A stretch of DNA of 64,000 nt. It comes from Planotetraspora phitsanulokensis. Its GTDB lineage: Bacteria > Actinomycetota > Actinomycetes > Streptosporangiales > Streptosporangiaceae. Where the stretch lies: positions 310,001 to 374,000 of the forward strand of contig NZ_BOOP01000008.1 of NCBI RefSeq assembly GCF_016863295.1, read 5' to 3'. The notes beneath the pieces were generated by a model. The model searched no databases, had not been told where the DNA came from, and saw only the letters and a list, made by a program, of their open reading frames with translations. Shown piece after piece: positions 61,852 through 64,000 of this stretch; position 1 is the stretch's first letter; every line of letters starts with the position of its first letter. The position numbers and the translations under genes were made by a program.

Positions 61852-62199
61852 ATGGCTCGGCCAGTGGTTTTCTTCGACATCGCGACCGGCGACGCACCCT
61901 CCCTGTTCGGCTTCTACGCCGACCTGTTCGACTGGCGGATCGACGCGGACAACCCCATGGGGTACGGCATGGTCGACGCCGCGGAGGGCGGCATCCCCGG
62001 CGGCATCGGGACCGCGGGGGAGGGGGCGGCGAAGGGCGTGAGCATCGTGGTGGCCGTCGACGACGTCCAGGGACACCTGGACAGGGCAGAGGCGCTCGGC
62101 GGCAAGACCGTCGTGCCGCCGTACGAGGTCCCGGGGACGGGTACGCTCGCGGAGTTCACCGACCCCCAGGGCAACCGGATCGGGCTCTGGAAGCGCTGA
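61852..62199 (+). CDS. VOC (glyoxalase/bleomycin-resistance-like) protein
   Basis: 115 residues with one pair of beta-alpha-beta-beta-beta units: VVFFDIATGDAPSLFGFYAD at the start, FDWRIDADNPMGYGMVD, VSIVVAVDDVQGHLDRAEALGGK, and LAEFTDPQGNRIGLWKR at the end. VOC proteins bind metals or small ligands and act as dioxygenases, isomerases or binding proteins; nothing decides here. It has a strong AAAGGAG site before ATG 61852 and is the first gene of an operon with the ArsR regulator (12-nt gap). Confidence 0.92.
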   Translation: MARPVVFFDIATGDAPSLFGFYADLFDWRIDADNPMGYGMVDAAEGGIPGGIGTAGEGAAKGVSIVVAVDDVQGHLDRAEALGGKTVVPPYEVPGTGTLAEFTDPQGNRIGLWKR

Positions 62200-62211
62200 C
62201 AGGAGCGACGC

Positions 62212-62550
62212 ATGACCGAGCCGATGGATGAGGCGCTGCGGGCGATAGCGGAGCCGCGCCGCCGCGCCATCCTGCGGCTCGTCGCGAACCAGGAGATGCC
62301 CGCCGGCCGGATCGCCGAACATTTCGAGGTGACCCGGCCCGCGGTCTCCCAGCACCTCCAGGTGCTGAAGGAGGCCGGCCTGCTGATCGAGCGGCGGGAG
62401 GGCACCAAACGGCTGTACCGGGCTCGGCGCGAGGGCCTCGCGCCGCTGCGGCGGTTCCTCGACGAGATGTGGGACGAGTCGCTGGACTTCGCGCGCAGGA
62501 TCGCCGAGGCCGAACGCGGCGTGTCGGATCAGCGGTCGCAGGCGGGATGA
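62212..62550 (+). CDS. ArsR-family (SmtB-type) transcriptional regulator
   Basis: 112 residues. The winged helix is visible as LRAIAEPRRRAILRLVANQE, AGRIAEHFEVTRPAVSQHLQ and VLKEAGLLIERREGTKRLYRA. No metal-binding CxC is present, so it belongs to the group that regulates SRPBCC or VOC genes rather than metal export. It is preceded by the VOC gene and followed by a decayed copy of its own 3' end and then an SRPBCC gene. It probably represses its own operon. Confidence 0.93.
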   Translation: MTEPMDEALRAIAEPRRRAILRLVANQEMPAGRIAEHFEVTRPAVSQHLQVLKEAGLLIERREGTKRLYRARREGLAPLRRFLDEMWDESLDFARRIAEAERGVSDQRSQAG

Positions 62551-62602
62551 GATGAGCCGGTCTGCTGATCCGGCGGCCAAATGGTTGTAGCGTGCGTGGC
62601 AT

Positions 62603-62722
62603 GAGGGCCTCGCGCCGCTACGGCAGTTCCTTGACGAGATGTGGGCCGAATCGCTGGACCTCGCGCGCGGTGTTGCGCAGGGGAAGCGCGGGATGCCCGA
62701 CTGTCGGCCAGAGGCGGGGTGA
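62603..62722 (+). pseudogene. Decayed duplicate of the 3' third of an ArsR gene
   Basis: These 120 nt align without gaps to the end of the intact ArsR gene (62431-62550) at a constant offset of 172 nt. They read EGLAPLRQFLDEMW then AESLDLARG and end PEAG plus stop, matching EGLAPLRRFLDEMW in the intact copy. There is no HTH, and an in-frame TAG lies 13 nt upstream at 62588, so it cannot be a working regulator. Its TGA overlaps the GTG of the SRPBCC gene, the usual ArsR-SRPBCC coupling. Confidence 0.85.
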
Positions 62723-63270
62723 CACTCACGGCGCCGACCTCACCCGCCGCCCCCGCGGATGCGGATATGGCCGGGGCTGAGCGCGAGGCCGTCCCCCCGA
62801 TCCACAGGTCGGTGCTGGTGCGCAGCGACCGCGTTCACGTCTTCGACGTCTTCGTCCGCGAGATCGGGCAGTGGTGGCCGACGTCGTCCCACTCGCTGGG
62901 CGACGCCGAGGTCGTGGCCGTCACCGTCGAGCGGCACGTCGGCGGCCGGGTGTACGAGACGGACGCGGACGGCACGGAGTGCTCCTGGGGAAAGGTTCTG
63001 ATCTGGGAACCGCCGGAACGGTTCGCCATGACCTGGGAGTCCACCCGCTACGAGCACGGCGCGCCGGAAAGGCGGCTGTCGCCCGAGGGGGCGGTGACCG
63101 AGGTCGAGCTGCGATTCCTGGCGCTCGGGCCCGCACTGACCCGTGTGGAGCTGGAGCACCGTGGCTGGGAACGCCTCTCGCCCGACCTCGCCCGCCGCTA
63201 TCCCGGCAGTTACACCGCGGGGTGGAGCCTCATCCTGGACCGCATGGTGGCCTATGCCGAAGGCCGTTAG
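62719..63270 (+). CDS. SRPBCC-domain (AHSA1-like) protein
   Basis: 183 residues; the START/Bet v1-like fold begins at about residue 30. PPIHRSVLVRSDRVHVFDVFV, then VGGRVYETDADGTECSWGKV, LIWEPPERFAMTWEST and TRVELEHRGWERL are the typical AHSA1 blocks. Such proteins bind hydrophobic ligands and are often paired with ArsR regulators. GTG 62719 overlaps the stop of the decayed ArsR fragment; ATG 62767 would start just before the domain. The protein has probably lost its original coupled regulator. Confidence 0.9.
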   Translation: MTLTAPTSPAAPADADMAGAEREAVPPIHRSVLVRSDRVHVFDVFVREIGQWWPTSSHSLGDAEVVAVTVERHVGGRVYETDADGTECSWGKVLIWEPPERFAMTWESTRYEHGAPERRLSPEGAVTEVELRFLALGPALTRVELEHRGWERLSPDLARRYPGSYTAGWSLILDRMVAYAEGR

Positions 63271-63322
63271 TCACGCGGTCGCGCCGATCAAATGGGTTCA
63301 GCCGGTCACCGGGACCGGCCGG

Positions 63323-63553
63323 TCACAGGGTTCCGCCGAAGCCGATCGTCCGCTGCTCGTCCTCGCCGATCTCGACGAATCCGAGGGACTGGACGGGGAC
63401 GACCACGCGGCGGCCCTTGGTGTCGGTGAGTGAGAAGACGCCCTTGTCGGCGGCGAGCGCCTTGCGGAGCTCCTCCTCGATTTGGTCGGCCGACAGGTCG
63501 GTCTCCACAATGATCTCTCGGTGCACCGACTGAACGCCGATCTTGATTTCCAT
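63323..63553 (-). CDS. DUF3107 protein
   Basis: 76 residues: MEIKIGVQSVHREIIVETDL, SADQIEEELRKALAADKGVF, SLTDTKGRRVVVPVQSLGFV, EIGEDEQRTIGFGGTL. This small conserved ATP-binding-like family is near-universal in actinobacteria and lies next to a TetR regulator gene and the DEAD helicase/ferritin-like genes, as here. Its role is unknown. AAGGGGAGC precedes the ATG. It is convergent with the SRPBCC gene. Confidence 0.94.
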   Translation of the reverse strand: MEIKIGVQSVHREIIVETDLSADQIEEELRKALAADKGVFSLTDTKGRRVVVPVQSLGFVEIGEDEQRTIGFGGTL

Positions 63554-63648
63554 CGGGCTCCCCTTTCAGAGGGCTGGTGATACCCATCGTCGTCGCCTCG
63601 CGGCGTGGTGAGCCCTTTGATCGCGTCAAGCGAACAGGATTTTCGCCG

Positions 63649-64000
63649 TCAGCCGCTCATGGGGAAGCCGCTGATGCCGCGCCACGCGAGCCGGGCCATC
63701 AACTGGGTGGCCGCGTCCTTGGGGATCGAGCCCTGGCTGCTCAGCCAGTAGCGGGCGCTGACCTCGGCCATGCCGACCAGGCCGACGCCGAGCAGGTGGG
63801 CCTCGTCGCTGGAGCAGCCGGTGTCCTCCTGGATGACCTGGCTGATCGCCTCGGCGCTCTCCCTGAGGGACCGCTCGATGCGCTGGCGAACGGGGGCCGC
63901 GTTGCGCAGGTCGGACTCGAAGACGAGCCGGAAGGCCTCTCCCTGGCTGGAGACGAAGTCGAAGAACGCGCCGATGGCGGCCTGGACCCGCTGCTTGTTG
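63649..64000 (-). CDS. TetR-family transcriptional regulator (C-terminal part)
   Basis: The gene runs out of the window, so only the last 116 residues are seen. They are helical and match TetR ligand-binding domains: AIGAFFDFVSSQGEAFRLVF, VRQRIERSLRESAEAIS, AHLLGVGLVGMAEVSARYW. The HTH lies beyond the right edge. The TGA stop is at 63649-63651. The TetR-DUF3107 pair is conserved in actinobacteria. The regulated genes are not known. Confidence 0.85.
   Translation of the reverse strand, partial: NKQRVQAAIGAFFDFVSSQGEAFRLVFESDLRNAAPVRQRIERSLRESAEAISQVIQEDTGCSSDEAHLLGVGLVGMAEVSARYWLSSQGSIPKDAATQLMARLAWRGISGFPMSG

Overview
The window is 64 kb of very GC-rich actinobacterial chromosome. Several things point to the Streptosporangiales: the mycothiol gene mshB, the DapC/DapE succinylase route to lysine, a sigE - anti-sigma - htrA - tatB - mrp block as in mycobacteria, and many leaderless genes. 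The genus cannot be fixed from the sequence alone. There is no rRNA, tRNA, CRISPR array, insertion sequence or prophage. Most of the window is core genome, and its interest lies in unusual variants of ordinary genes and in one accessory-looking cassette.

Layout. 1-1775: a sensor-kinase N-terminus and a response-regulator/PP2C phosphatase. 1799-6340: a LysR regulator divergent from sdhC-sdhA-sdhB, with a LysR-type palindrome between them. 6474-7283: an autoregulated-looking HTH gene with a ClpN-domain gene. 7383-10834: a strongly asymmetric heterodimeric ABC exporter. 10902-15285: an S9 peptidase, mshB and small membrane genes, then an RraA-like protein. 15267-22091 (minus strand): a four-gene run with two paralogous sigma-region-4-like proteins on either side of a RelE/ParE-like SF1 helicase, ending in a cysteinyl-tRNA-synthetase-like protein whose catalytic signatures have decayed. 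This is the best candidate for an undescribed system. 22158-24362: a methyltransferase, a solute-binding lipoprotein and a small domain protein. 24461-28453: ferredoxin, dapC, two small genes, dapE. 28463-31071: a deacetylase/glycosyltransferase fusion and its partner. 31178-33904: two LOG-family genes, a small protein, a DivIVA-like protein and tag. 33870-35424: an enoyl-CoA hydratase and PaaX. 35605-37269: a DUF3117 protein and leucyl aminopeptidase.

37266-44790 is the conserved envelope-stress block: O-methyltransferase, sigE, anti-sigma factor, htrA, tatB, mrp, DUF1003 and an MgtE/CBS protein. An Asp/Glu-racemase-like gene is inserted in it. 44877-53983 holds transporters (EamA, BioY), a CoA-ester lyase, membrane genes, a CPBP protease and a 1140-residue surface beta-propeller protein. 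53964-64000 holds NUDIX, DUF6758, a metallo-beta-lactamase-fold protein lacking zinc ligands, a RecB-like nuclease, DUF2236, a hydrolase, a DEAD-box helicase that may start at CTG, a ferritin-like protein, VOC and ArsR genes, a decayed ArsR fragment, SRPBCC, DUF3107 and a partial TetR regulator.

Expression themes. At least a dozen genes have a TANNNT -10 hexamer 6-8 nt before the start codon and little or no 5' leader. At four tandem junctions the upstream stop codon forms the first three bases of that hexamer. Convergent pairs often overlap by 4-35 nt.
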